This document shows, piece after piece, positions 16,084-24,153 of a stretch of 64,000 nucleotides of DNA (position 1 is the stretch's first letter; each line of letters begins with the position of its first letter). Made by a program: the position numbers and the translations under genes. Source of the stretch: an uncultured Xanthomonas sp. Lineage in GTDB: Bacteria; Pseudomonadota; Gammaproteobacteria; Xanthomonadales; Xanthomonadaceae. Where the stretch lies: contig CALTTS010000016.1 in assembly GCA_943912265.1 (NCBI GenBank), forward strand, positions 1 to 64,000, written 5' to 3'. The notes beneath the pieces are model-generated. The model did not search any database. It had not been told where the DNA came from and saw only the letters and a list, made by a program, of their open reading frames with translations.

Positions 16084-17207
16084 GCCTTGCCTCCGAATTC
16101 GTCGACATCGACCTGCGGCGCCAGCGGCAGCGGCGCGATGCCGTTGCGCCAGGCGCGCAGCTGGTACACGTAGGAAAGGATCTGGGCCACGGCGGTGTAG
16201 AGCCTCACGGGAATCTCGCGTCCGATGTCGCCTTCCCGATACAAGCTGCGTGCCAATGGCGGCGCCGAAACGATGGCGACCCGGTTGCGCTCGCCGACCT
16301 CGCGGATGCGGAAGGCCACCTCGTCCACGCCCTTGGCCACCACGACCGGCGCGTTCATCTTCTCGCCGTCGTACTTGAGCGCCACCGCGTAGTGGGTGGG
16401 GTTGACCACGATCACGTCGGCCGAGGGCACCGCCTCCATCATCCGCCGCTGCGACAGCTGGCGCTGCATCTGGCGGATGCGGTTCTTGATCTCGGGCCGG
16501 CCCTCGCTTTCCTTCATCTCGTCGAGCAGCTGCTGGCGGGTCATCTTCAGCTTCCGCAGCCAGTTCCACTTCTGGTAGGGCGCGTCGATGGCGGCCAGCA
16601 GCGCCAGCGCGCCGGCGGTGGACAGCAGCAGGGTGGAGGTGAACGACATCCCGGTGCCGATCGCGGTCTCCAGCGGCTGCCGGATCAGCGAGCGCAGCTG
16701 GTCGAAGCCGTGCCAGATGCACAGCACGGCGGCGGTGCCGACGAACAGCACGCGCAGCAGCGACTTGGTCAGCTCGGCCAGGCTCTCCGGGCCGTACAGG
16801 CGCTTGATCCCGCTGAGCGGGTTGAGCCGCCCGAAATTGGGCGTCAGCGATTTGGCGGAGAAGCGCAGGCTGCCCATCACCAGCGGCCCGACGAAGCTGG
16901 CCAGCAGGCCGATGGCGGCCAGCGGCAGCATCACCCAGGCCAGCTTGAGCAGCAGCAGGCCGGCATGGCCGAGCAGTTCGCCCGGGTGGTCGAGCAGGGC
17001 CCGGTCCGGGGTCAGCGCGGCCTTCATCCAGGTGGACGCGCCGCGCCCGATGGCCGGCCCGAACGCGAGCACGGCGAGCACGCCGCCGCCGAACACCGCC
17101 GCGGTGGACAGCTCGCGCGACTGCGGCACGTTGCCCTGTTCGCGGGCCTCGCGGAGCCGTTTTTCGGTCGGTAGTTCGGTGCGTTCGCCGGAATCGTCTT
17201 CGGCCAT
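16080..17207 (-). CDS. flhB: Flagellar type III export switch protein FlhB
   Basis: 375 residues. The N-terminus MAEDDSGERTELPTEKRLRE is typical of the family; about four membrane segments follow between 35 and 210. The autocleavage motif NPTH is at 269-272, in VVNPTHYAVALKY. Cleavage between Asn and Pro switches export from rod/hook to filament substrates, in concert with FliK. An upstream in-frame ATG at 17246 is rejected because it lies inside the sigma-54 promoter. The gene heads flhB-flhA-flhF-flhG-fliA. An Ala/Gly-rich acidic tail ends the protein. Confidence 0.95.
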   Translation of the reverse strand: MAEDDSGERTELPTEKRLREAREQGNVPQSRELSTAAVFGGGVLAVLAFGPAIGRGASTWMKAALTPDRALLDHPGELLGHAGLLLLKLAWVMLPLAAIGLLASFVGPLVMGSLRFSAKSLTPNFGRLNPLSGIKRLYGPESLAELTKSLLRVLFVGTAAVLCIWHGFDQLRSLIRQPLETAIGTGMSFTSTLLLSTAGALALLAAIDAPYQKWNWLRKLKMTRQQLLDEMKESEGRPEIKNRIRQMQRQLSQRRMMEAVPSADVIVVNPTHYAVALKYDGEKMNAPVVVAKGVDEVAFRIREVGERNRVAIVSAPPLARSLYREGDIGREIPVRLYTAVAQILSYVYQLRAWRNGIAPLPLAPQVDVDEFGGKA

Positions 17208-17241
17208 CTCGGGTGCCAGGACGTGAATCGTCCTCGGTCCG

Positions 17242-17257
17242 TGCAAGAACCGTTCCG
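17242..17257 (-). promoter_or_regulatory. Sigma-54 promoter of flhB-flhA-(flhF-flhG-fliA)
   Basis: Minus strand CGGAACGGTTCTTGCA, with GG-N10-GC spacing and a perfect TTGCA. Transcription would start about 20 bases before the flhB ATG at 17207. Confidence 0.85.
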
Positions 17258-17303
17258 GTCGCGGCGCCAGCGGTCCGGCGCGCCGGGCGGGATGCCGGGC
17301 GGC

Positions 17304-19490
17304 TCAGTCCGGCAGCGGCAGCGGCCGGTCGAACAGGTAGCCCTGGCCCCAGTGCACGCCCATGGCCCGCAGCCGCTCCAGATGGGCCGGCGTCTCGACG
17401 AACTCGGCCACCGTCTCGGCGCCGCAGGCGCGGGCGATGGCCACCATCGCCTGCACGAAATCGTGGTCGCGGCGGTTGTCCGGCAGGTTGCGCACGAAGG
17501 TGCCGTCGATCTTCAGCAGGTCGATGTGGAGGCGCTGCAGGCGCTCGAAGCTCTGCATGCCGGTGCCGAAGTCGTCCAGCGCGATCCAGCAGCCGCGCCG
17601 GCCGAGTTCCTCGAACAGCGGCCGGGCCTGGTCGAAATCGCTGCCGACGGCGTTCTCGGTCAGCTCGAAGCACAGCCGCGCGGCCAGTTCCGGGTGCTGG
17701 TCGATCCGCTGCAGCAGCCAGCGCCGGAAATCGCCCGAGGACAGGCTGCGCCCGGTCAGGTTGACCGAAAGCCGGGCATAGCCGGCGTTGCCGGGGTGCC
17801 GGACCATCCAGTCCAGCAGCAGCTCGACCACCGCCCGGTCCAGCTCGACGATGCCGCGGCTGGCCTCCAGTTCGGGCATGAATTCGGCCGGCGGCAGCAG
17901 GCGCCCGTCCTCGTCGCGCAGCCGGCACAGCACCTCGCCCATGTCGATGCCGGCGTGGCCGTCGATCCGGCGCAACGTCTGCACGTGCAGGACGATGCGG
18001 CGGCGGCGCAGCAGGGCCAGCGCCAGCGAATGGGTGCGCAGGGTCCTGCGGTCCTCGTCGTGGCCGTCGACGGCGGCGATGCGCACCGGCACCAGTTCGC
18101 CATGCCGGCGCGCGGCCTGCGCGGCCTTGTACGCGGCATGCAGCGCGGCGTCGAGCCCGGCCGGCAGCTCGAGCGGGGCGATGCCGAGGAAGGGTTCGAC
18201 GTGCAGCGTGGTCTGGCGGTACTCGAAGGCGAAGCCGTCCAGCCGGCGCAGCAGGGCCGGCCAATCGCATTCGTCGGCGTGCGGCAGCAGCGCGAAACGG
18301 CCGATGCCCAGCGTGTAGGCCGCCACGTGCGGGCTCAGGTAGGCGTGCAGGGTGGCGGTCAGCGCCTCCTGCGCGGGCAGGCCGAGCGCGGCGGTCATGT
18401 CTTCCACCCGGTCGATCGCGAGGAAGCCGATGTCGCGCGGGCAGGCCGCGCGCCGGCCGAGGTCGTGGCGCAGCGCATTGACGTTGGGCACGCCGCTGAA
18501 GCCGTCGGTGCGCGAATCCTCGGCCATGCGCAGCAGGGCGTCGCGGTTGTCGCGCGCCATCAGCATCATGTAGACCAGCATCATCTGCAGGCTGCTGACC
18601 TCGATGGCGGCATGGGCCAGCTGCTGGAACGAGGCGCCGGACGAGAGCCGGCCGCTGGCGGCGATGGCGCCGACCAGCAGCAGGCTGGAGGTGGCCAGCA
18701 ACGGCGCCGAATAGCGCCACGGCAGGCGCGAGATGGCCCAGGCCAGCAGCGCCGCGATGGCGAAGCGCAGGTCGACGACGGCGGCCAGGCCGATCCTCAG
18801 CAGGTCCGGCCGGCTGGCCACGAACGCGCCCATCAGCGTCACCAGCAGGCTGGGCAACAGCCATTCCCACCACGGGATGCGGCCGGGGATGGGGGCCTGC
18901 TGGCGGTAGCCGGTCCACAGCATGATCACCGGCAGGGTGATCACCAGCACGCCGAAATGGCGGGCCAGCACCACGTTGCCCATGACCCGGCCGATGGCGG
19001 CGTTGCCAGCGTGGCCGGCCAGGGTCTGGGTCAGCCAGAACGCCACGGCATGCAGCGCCGGGTACAGCAGCAGCGCCACCAGGATGTAGGGCAGCAGGTC
19101 GCGGACGCGCAGGCGCTGGCGGGTGCCGGTCCGCGGCCAGCCGAGCAGGCGCGCGCAGCCGAGGGTGGCGAAATACATCGCCACATGGCCGGCGAGGAAC
19201 GGCAGCGTGGCGGCCCAGGCGAAGTCCGGCGCGCGCTGGTAGCGCAGCAGCCAGCCGGCGAAGATCGCGGCGAAGGCCGTGATCAGGTAGAGCCGGTCGC
19301 GGGAGAGCAGCGCGATGGCCAGCACCAGCCCCCATTGCAGGTGCACCAGCGACGGCAGGGCCTGCGCGGACACGTTCTCCGCGGTGGCCGGCAGATAGGA
19401 AATGCGCAGGTTCTGCAGGGCCACGCACAGCAGCCCCAGCACCAGCGCGATGCCGAGGCGTCGCGACAGCGCGGCGGCCTCAGCGCGCAT
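17304..19490 (-). CDS. Membrane protein with degenerate GGDEF and EAL domains
   Basis: 728 residues. The first about 290 residues hold eight or so hydrophobic segments. A degenerate GGDEF domain follows, in which the active-site loop reads LGIGRFALL in place of GGDEF, so cyclase activity is unlikely. The C-terminal EAL domain (about 470-725) keeps most catalytic residues: the EAL motif is GEVL, then NLTGRSL, ELTENA, DDFGTG, LLKIDG and AEFVE. Phosphodiesterase activity on cyclic di-GMP is therefore plausible. It lies between fliR and flhB in the same orientation and has its own FliA promoter about 130 bases upstream, so it should be made late with filament and chemotaxis genes. Confidence 0.85.
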   Translation of the reverse strand: MRAEAAALSRRLGIALVLGLLCVALQNLRISYLPATAENVSAQALPSLVHLQWGLVLAIALLSRDRLYLITAFAAIFAGWLLRYQRAPDFAWAATLPFLAGHVAMYFATLGCARLLGWPRTGTRQRLRVRDLLPYILVALLLYPALHAVAFWLTQTLAGHAGNAAIGRVMGNVVLARHFGVLVITLPVIMLWTGYRQQAPIPGRIPWWEWLLPSLLVTLMGAFVASRPDLLRIGLAAVVDLRFAIAALLAWAISRLPWRYSAPLLATSSLLLVGAIAASGRLSSGASFQQLAHAAIEVSSLQMMLVYMMLMARDNRDALLRMAEDSRTDGFSGVPNVNALRHDLGRRAACPRDIGFLAIDRVEDMTAALGLPAQEALTATLHAYLSPHVAAYTLGIGRFALLPHADECDWPALLRRLDGFAFEYRQTTLHVEPFLGIAPLELPAGLDAALHAAYKAAQAARRHGELVPVRIAAVDGHDEDRRTLRTHSLALALLRRRRIVLHVQTLRRIDGHAGIDMGEVLCRLRDEDGRLLPPAEFMPELEASRGIVELDRAVVELLLDWMVRHPGNAGYARLSVNLTGRSLSSGDFRRWLLQRIDQHPELAARLCFELTENAVGSDFDQARPLFEELGRRGCWIALDDFGTGMQSFERLQRLHIDLLKIDGTFVRNLPDNRRDHDFVQAMVAIARACGAETVAEFVETPAHLERLRAMGVHWGQGYLFDRPLPLPD

Positions 19491-19616
19491 GGTCGGGGTG
19501 CCGCCGATGCGGACACCGGCCGCTGCGGCCGGGACGGCATGGGCATGGGCATGGTCGAGGCAGGCGCATGGTTCCGGATGTCCTTCGGATCGCCGGGCCG
19601 GGCGGGCCCTTGGCTA

Positions 19617-19643
19617 CTATCGGCGTCCTTGCCGACAAACTGA
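19617..19643 (-). promoter_or_regulatory. FliA (sigma-28) promoter of the EAL-domain gene
   Basis: Minus strand TCAGTTTG, 11 bases, GCCGATAG. It lies in the 201-base gap after fliR, about 127 bases before the ATG at 19490. Confidence 0.75.
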
Positions 19644-19691
19644 AGACGGGATTCCCGGTGGCGGTGCGCGCGGCCGTGCCCGGCGCGGCGC

Positions 19692-20495
19692 TCAGGGGGC
19701 CGCGGTCAGCTGCCGGCCGGCTTCGAACGCGCTCTCGAACAGGCGCTGCACCGGCGGGCCCATCTCGCCGGTGAGCAGGGTCAGCAGCAGCAGGCCGAGC
19801 AGCAGCGCGGTGGGCAGGCCGAGCTGGATCGGGTTCAGCGCCGGGGCGGCGCGCGAGAGCACGCCGAAGGCCAGGTTGACCGCCAGCATCGCCATCATCA
19901 TCGGCAGCGCCAGCCCGACCGCGCCGCGCAGCATCGCGCCGAACAGCGTGGGGGCCTGCGACAGGAACTGCTGTGCATCCGGCAGGGCATGCCCGATGGG
20001 CATCGCGCGGTAGCTGTCCACCAGCGTGGTGATCAGTGCCAGGTGGCCGTTGAAGGCGAAGAACAGCAGGCCGAACACGAGGTAGAACCAGGTGCTGATC
20101 ACGCCGGAGTTGACGCCGCGCAGCGGGTCGGACATCTGCGCGAAGGCCAGGCCGGTGCCCTGCGAGACCAGTTCGCCGGCCAGCGCGCCGGCCTCGAAGG
20201 CCAGCCGCAACATGAAGCCGATGGCCGCGCCGAGCAGGATCTCGCGCGCCACGCTCAGCACCGTGGCCGCGTCCCAGGCGAAGATCGACGGCGCCGGCGG
20301 CAGCATCGGCGCGATTGCCATCGCCAGCGCGGCGGCCAGGATCACCCGCACGCGCTTGGACAGCGCGGTGGTGCCGATGATCGGCGTGGCCATCAGCATC
20401 GCGCCGGTGCGCAGCATGGTCCACATCACCGTGCCGACCATCGCGAAGGCCTGCTGGCCGTCGATGGTGGCCTGGGTGGCGGCGTCCAGCGGCAT
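19692..20495 (-). CDS. fliR: Flagellar export gate protein FliR
   Basis: 267 residues with about six hydrophobic segments, for example VMWTMLRTGAMLMATPIIG and STWFYLVFGLLFFAFNGH. The conserved family stretch QGTGLAFAQMSDP is present. FliR joins FliP and FliQ in the helical export gate core at the centre of the MS ring. The gene starts 4 bases after fliQ ends and is the last gene of fliL-M-N-O-P-Q-R. It ends before a promoter for the EAL gene; no clear terminator hairpin is visible between them. Confidence 0.95.
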   Translation of the reverse strand: MPLDAATQATIDGQQAFAMVGTVMWTMLRTGAMLMATPIIGTTALSKRVRVILAAALAMAIAPMLPPAPSIFAWDAATVLSVAREILLGAAIGFMLRLAFEAGALAGELVSQGTGLAFAQMSDPLRGVNSGVISTWFYLVFGLLFFAFNGHLALITTLVDSYRAMPIGHALPDAQQFLSQAPTLFGAMLRGAVGLALPMMMAMLAVNLAFGVLSRAAPALNPIQLGLPTALLLGLLLLTLLTGEMGPPVQRLFESAFEAGRQLTAAP

Positions 20496-20499
20496 GGCC

Positions 20500-20769
20500 T
20501 CAGCCGATCAGGTGCGGGATGCGCTGGAACAGCGCGGTGGTGTATTCCACCAGCGAGCCGAGCAGGAAACTGCCCAGTGCGAAGATCGCGGCGGTCAGCG
20601 CGATGGCCTTGGTGACGAAGGCGATGGTCGGCTCGTTGAGCTGGGTGGCCGCCTGGATCACGCCGATCACGATGCCCACCACCAGCGTCACCAGCAGCAA
20701 CGGCCCGGCGACCATGATGGCCAGCTCCATGCCGCCGCGCAGCTCGGTCAGGGCGAGTTCGGGAGTCAT
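20500..20769 (-). CDS. fliQ: Flagellar export gate protein FliQ
   Basis: 89 residues, the usual length, with two long hydrophobic helices (about 15-38 and 55-77) joined by a short loop containing TQLNEPTIAFVTK, a well-conserved FliQ stretch. It is a component of the FliPQR gate. It lies 10 bases after fliP and 4 before fliR, so it is co-transcribed. Confidence 0.95.
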   Translation of the reverse strand: MTPELALTELRGGMELAIMVAGPLLLVTLVVGIVIGVIQAATQLNEPTIAFVTKAIALTAAIFALGSFLLGSLVEYTTALFQRIPHLIG

Positions 20770-20779
20770 CGTGGCGCCC

Positions 20780-21589
20780 TCAGGACATGGGGTTGAAGCT
20801 GGCCGCCAGCGAGCCGATCACCAGCACCCAACCGTCCACCAGCACGAACAGCAGGATCTTGAACGGCGCGGAGATCAGCATCGGCGAGAGCATCATCATG
20901 CCCATCGACATCAGCACGCTGGCCACCACCAGGTCGATGATCACGAACGGGATGAAGATCAGGAAGCCGATCTCGAAGGCGGTCTTCAACTCGCTGGTGA
21001 TGAACGAGGCCACCAGGATCGGGAACGGCACGTCCGAGGGATTCTTGTAGGTGCCGTCCTGCCCGGCCAGGCCGGCGAAGGTCATCAGGTCGGTGTCGCG
21101 CACCTGGGCCAGCATGAACGAGCGGAACGGCGCGCTGCCCAGCTCCCAGGCGGTGTGGAAATCGATCTGGCCGTTGAGGTAGGGCGCAAAGCCGGCCTCC
21201 CAGGCCTTGGTGCCCACCGGCATCATCACCAGCATGGTCAGGAACAGCGCCAACCCGACCAGCACCTGGTTGGAGGGCGTCTGGCCGGTGCCCAGCGCCT
21301 GCCGCAGCAGCCCCAGCACGATGATGATGCGGGTGAAGGCGGTCATTGCCAGCAGCGCCGACGGGATCAGCGTGATCGCCGTCATCACCAGCAGCGTCTG
21401 CAGCGGCAGGCTCACGCTCTGGTTGCCGATCTTGCCGACGGTGACGTTGGGCAGCGAAGGCAGGGTCGGCGCAGAGGCGCCGGCCGGTGCCGCCGCGGCA
21501 GGCACGTTGGCCGCGTCCTGGGCCGCCATCGCCCAGTGCGGCAGCAGGGCCAGCAGCAAGCCGAGCAGGAGGATGGAAAGACGGCGCAT
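20780..21589 (-). CDS. fliP: Flagellar export gate protein FliP
   Basis: 269 residues. An N-terminal signal peptide (MRRLSILLLGLLLALLPHWAMA) is followed by a short periplasmic lead and four membrane segments. Conserved family pieces include TAFTRIIIVLGLLRQALGT and FITSELKTAFEIGFLIFIPF with the invariant Phe/Leu-rich helix. FliP forms the pentameric base of the export channel. It lies 2 bases after the fliO stop in the fliL-fliR operon. Confidence 0.96.
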   Translation of the reverse strand: MRRLSILLLGLLLALLPHWAMAAQDAANVPAAAAPAGASAPTLPSLPNVTVGKIGNQSVSLPLQTLLVMTAITLIPSALLAMTAFTRIIIVLGLLRQALGTGQTPSNQVLVGLALFLTMLVMMPVGTKAWEAGFAPYLNGQIDFHTAWELGSAPFRSFMLAQVRDTDLMTFAGLAGQDGTYKNPSDVPFPILVASFITSELKTAFEIGFLIFIPFVIIDLVVASVLMSMGMMMLSPMLISAPFKILLFVLVDGWVLVIGSLAASFNPMS

Positions 21590-21591
21590 CG

Positions 21592-22032
21592 TCAGGGTTC
21601 CTTGCGTGGGCGCTTGCCCAGCGACTTGGCCAGGCGCTCGGCGAACACTTTGCCGAACTGGGGCATCTGCGGGGCTGCCGCGCCGGGCAGCGGCTCGGGC
21701 AGGGTGTGCAGGCGGGTGATGCCGCCGGCGGTGACGCCGAGCAGCAACTGCTGGCCGGCGACTTCCACCACCACCAGCCGTTCCTTGGCGCCGACTGCGG
21801 TGCTGGCCACCAGCCGCAGCTGGTCGTTCTGGCGGAAACCGCTGCCGGGCATGCGCTTGAGCAGCCAGGCCAGGCCGAGGATCAGCGCGATCACCAGCAA
21901 CAGCGCGACCAGCGCGCCGAAAATGCCCGGTGTCGCCGGTGCGTATTGACCGACCTTCTGAGCAGGCAGCGTGGCGTGCGCGGTGCCGGCGGCCACGACG
22001 GTGGACAGGAATCCTGACGGCATGGCGGTCAC
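21592..22032 (-). CDS. fliO: Flagellar biosynthesis protein FliO
   Basis: 146 residues. A hydrophobic segment ALVALLLVIALILGLAWLLKRM near residues 38-59 is followed by a basic cytoplasmic domain containing QLRLVASTAVGAKERLVVVEVAGQQLLLGVT, typical of FliO. It assists FliP assembly. The GTG start at 22032 overlaps the fliN stop (GTGA); an ATG three codons later at 22023 is the alternative. The C-terminus is basic (KSLGKRPRKEP). Confidence 0.9.
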   Translation of the reverse strand: MTAMPSGFLSTVVAAGTAHATLPAQKVGQYAPATPGIFGALVALLLVIALILGLAWLLKRMPGSGFRQNDQLRLVASTAVGAKERLVVVEVAGQQLLLGVTAGGITRLHTLPEPLPGAAAPQMPQFGKVFAERLAKSLGKRPRKEP

Positions 22033-22427
22033 CGCAGGCGCCGGATGCGCTCGCTGGGACTGACCACGTCGGTCAGGCGCACGCCGAAGCGGTCGTTGAC
22101 CACCACGACTTCGCCGTGGGCGACGAGGGTGCCGTTGATGAACACGTCCAGCGGGTCGCCGACGCCGCGCTCCAGTTCCACCACCGAGCCCTGGTTGAGC
22201 TGGAGCAGGTTGCGGATCGGGATGCGGGTGCGGCCCACTTCCAGCGACAGCTTGACCGGCACGTCGAGGATCACGTCCAGGTCCAGCTCCTCGGCGTCCG
22301 GGTTGGCGTCGGCCTGCAGCGCCTCGAACTGGGCGGCGTTGTTGTGCGGAGCGGTCCCGGCGTCGCCGGCCGGTGCCTGCGGCGCGGGTGCGGCCGCTGC
22401 GGTTTCGTCGGTGTCGGAAGGGCTCAT
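22029..22427 (-). CDS. fliN: Flagellar motor switch protein FliN
   Basis: 132 residues. A variable Ala/Pro-rich N-terminus of about 45 residues precedes a SpoA domain with the usual sequence VKLSLEVGRTRIPIRNLLQLNQGSVVELE and ending VNDRFGVRLTDVVSPSERI. FliN lines the bottom of the C-ring and helps dock the export ATPase complex. The ATG at 22427 overlaps the fliM stop by 4 bases. Confidence 0.96.
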   Translation of the reverse strand: MSPSDTDETAAAAPAPQAPAGDAGTAPHNNAAQFEALQADANPDAEELDLDVILDVPVKLSLEVGRTRIPIRNLLQLNQGSVVELERGVGDPLDVFINGTLVAHGEVVVVNDRFGVRLTDVVSPSERIRRLR

Positions 22428-23473
22428 GGCAGGCTGTCCTTGGTGGCTTTGACGGTATGGAGGAGCTGGGAAGAGAGGAAGGTGGGCGCGGCGAGCTTCC
22501 CGCCGGGCGGCTTGTTGGCGACGATCTTGATGGCGTTCTTGTTGTTGTGGCTGCCGAATTCGCCGGTGAAGATCGGCACCTTCTCCGCGCACAGCGGCAC
22601 GTGCTCGGACATCGTGATGGGCAGCACGTCGCCGATCTTCATCTGCAGCATCTGGCGCAGGCTGATGGTCTTCTCGGCCAGCACGCACGACAGCTCCACC
22701 TCGGTGCCGCGCAACTGCTCGTTGAGCGCCATCTTCCAGCTCTCGTCGTTGTCCACGCGGTCGGACTGGATGCCGGCGTCGAGCAGTTCGCGGATCGGTT
22801 CGAGCATCGAGTACGGCAGGGTGATGTGCACCTCGCCGCCGCCGCCGTCCAGTTCGACGTAGAAGCGGCTGACCACCACGTATTCGCGCGGGCTGACGAT
22901 GTTGGCGAAGTGCGGGTTGACCTCGGAGTTGAGGTAGTCGAACTCCACGCCCAGCACCGGCGCCCAGGCCTCCACCAGGTCGGAGAAGGTCTGCTTGAGC
23001 ATCAGCTGGATCACGCGCATCTCGGTGGGCGTGAACTCGCGGCCCTCGATCTTGGCCGGGTAGCGGCCGTCGCCGCCGAAGAAGTTGTCCACCACGGTGA
23101 ACACCAGCTTCGGCTCGAACACGATCAGGCCGGTGCCGCGCAGCGGCTTGAGGCGGACCAGGTTGAGGTTGGTGGGCACGTACAGCGAGCGCAGGTAGTC
23201 GCCGAACTTGATCATCTCGATGCCGCGCACCGACAGGTCGGCCGAGCGCCGGATCAGGTTGAACAGGCCGATGCGCCACAGCCGCACGAAGCGCTCGTTG
23301 ATCATCTCCAGCGTCGGCAGGCGGCCGCGGACGATGCGGTCCTGGCTGGCCAGGTCGTAGGAGCGGGCGACATGCGGATCGTCCTCGGGCGCGGTGCCCT
23401 CGGTCTCCACCTTGCCCGAATCCACGCCATGCAGCAGCGCGTCGATCTCGTCCTGGGAAAGCAGGTCGCTCAT
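22424..23473 (-). CDS. fliM: Flagellar motor switch protein FliM
   Basis: 349 residues. The N-terminal peptide LLSQDEIDALLHGVDSG is the CheY-P-binding segment. The middle CheC-like domain runs from about 45 to 240 and includes GTGLIVFEPKLVFTVVDNFFGG. The C-terminal SpoA domain (about 255-330) pairs with FliN. FliM turns CheY-P binding into a change of rotation. It starts 12 bases after fliL and overlaps fliN. Confidence 0.97.
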   Translation of the reverse strand: MSDLLSQDEIDALLHGVDSGKVETEGTAPEDDPHVARSYDLASQDRIVRGRLPTLEMINERFVRLWRIGLFNLIRRSADLSVRGIEMIKFGDYLRSLYVPTNLNLVRLKPLRGTGLIVFEPKLVFTVVDNFFGGDGRYPAKIEGREFTPTEMRVIQLMLKQTFSDLVEAWAPVLGVEFDYLNSEVNPHFANIVSPREYVVVSRFYVELDGGGGEVHITLPYSMLEPIRELLDAGIQSDRVDNDESWKMALNEQLRGTEVELSCVLAEKTISLRQMLQMKIGDVLPITMSEHVPLCAEKVPIFTGEFGSHNNKNAIKIVANKPPGGKLAAPTFLSSQLLHTVKATKDSLP

Positions 23474-23485
23474 CGCGGCGGTTCC

Positions 23486-23998
23486 TTATTGCATGACGAA
23501 GCTGGTGAACACGAGGTCTTCGACGATCGGCTTGCCGGTTTCGGCGGTCATCATCTTGCGGACGGTGTCCAGCGCCTGCTTGCGCAGGGTTTCCTTGCCC
23601 TCGACCGTGGTCAGCGAGTCGGCATCGACCTGGGAGAGCTGCATCAGCAGCTTGGCGCGGATGCCCGGGGCCTGCTGCTTGAGCGTCTCCAGCGCCGCCG
23701 GGTCGCGGGTCATCAGCTGGATCTCCACCTGCAGGAACTGGGCCCCGCTGCTGGCGTTGTTGAGGTTGACCACGAAGGCCGGGTCGAGCGGGAAATACTG
23801 TGCGGGCGCCGGAATCCTGGGCGTGGCGGATTCGGCGGCGTGGTCGCCGGTCTTCTTCTGGGCGAAGTACCAGCCGGCGCCTCCGGCGGCGGCCACGGCC
23901 ACCACGGCGATGACCGCGATCAGCAGGAAGGCTTTGCCCGACTTGGCCGGCTTGGCGGCCTTGGCATCTGCGGGCGTCTTGGACTTTGCGGCGGACAA
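23486..23998 (-). CDS. fliL: Flagellar basal body-associated protein FliL
   Basis: 170 residues. A Lys/Ala-rich cytoplasmic N-terminus is followed by one membrane helix (FLLIAVIAVVAVAAAGGAGWYF, about 24-45) and a periplasmic domain beginning FPLDPAFVVNLNN, as in other FliL proteins. It stabilises stators. The start is an uncommon TTG at 23998 with GGAG 8 bases upstream; no in-frame ATG gives the complete N-terminus. It is the first gene after the sigma-54 promoter at 24032-24047. Confidence 0.92.
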   Translation of the reverse strand: MSAAKSKTPADAKAAKPAKSGKAFLLIAVIAVVAVAAAGGAGWYFAQKKTGDHAAESATPRIPAPAQYFPLDPAFVVNLNNASSGAQFLQVEIQLMTRDPAALETLKQQAPGIRAKLLMQLSQVDADSLTTVEGKETLRKQALDTVRKMMTAETGKPIVEDLVFTSFVMQ

Positions 23999-24031
23999 GA
24001 GGGCATCTCCGGTGGGTGTCGCTCCGGTTGA

Positions 24032-24047
24032 TGCAAGCCGTGTGCCG
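24032..24047 (-). promoter_or_regulatory. Sigma-54 promoter of fliL-M-N-O-P-Q-R
   Basis: Minus strand CGGCACACGGCTTGCA, with GG-N10-GC spacing. The predicted start is about 20-25 bases before the fliL TTG. Confidence 0.87.
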
Positions 24048-24098
24048 AAGCCGGGCGCCGCGGCCGACGGAATCCCGTCGCGCCGGCCCCGGACGCAA

Positions 24099-24124
24099 AA
24101 GGCCGGGTCAGCGGACCCGGCCTT
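24099..24124 (-). terminator. Rho-independent terminator after fliK
   Basis: An 11-bp perfect stem (AAGGCCGGGTC paired with GACCCGGCCTT) and a 4-base loop, followed by TTTT on the minus strand, 30 bases past the fliK stop. Confidence 0.9.
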
Positions 24125-24153
24125 GCGCGGCGGGAAAGCCGGACGGTGCCGGC

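Noticed and set aside
14005..19428. Single 1807-codon open frame through flhA, flhB and the EAL gene
   Set aside because: Only the last 692 codons match a family (FlhA). The upstream part is antisense-like or off-frame Arg/Pro/Gly-rich sequence over flhB and the EAL gene, as expected in GC-rich DNA.
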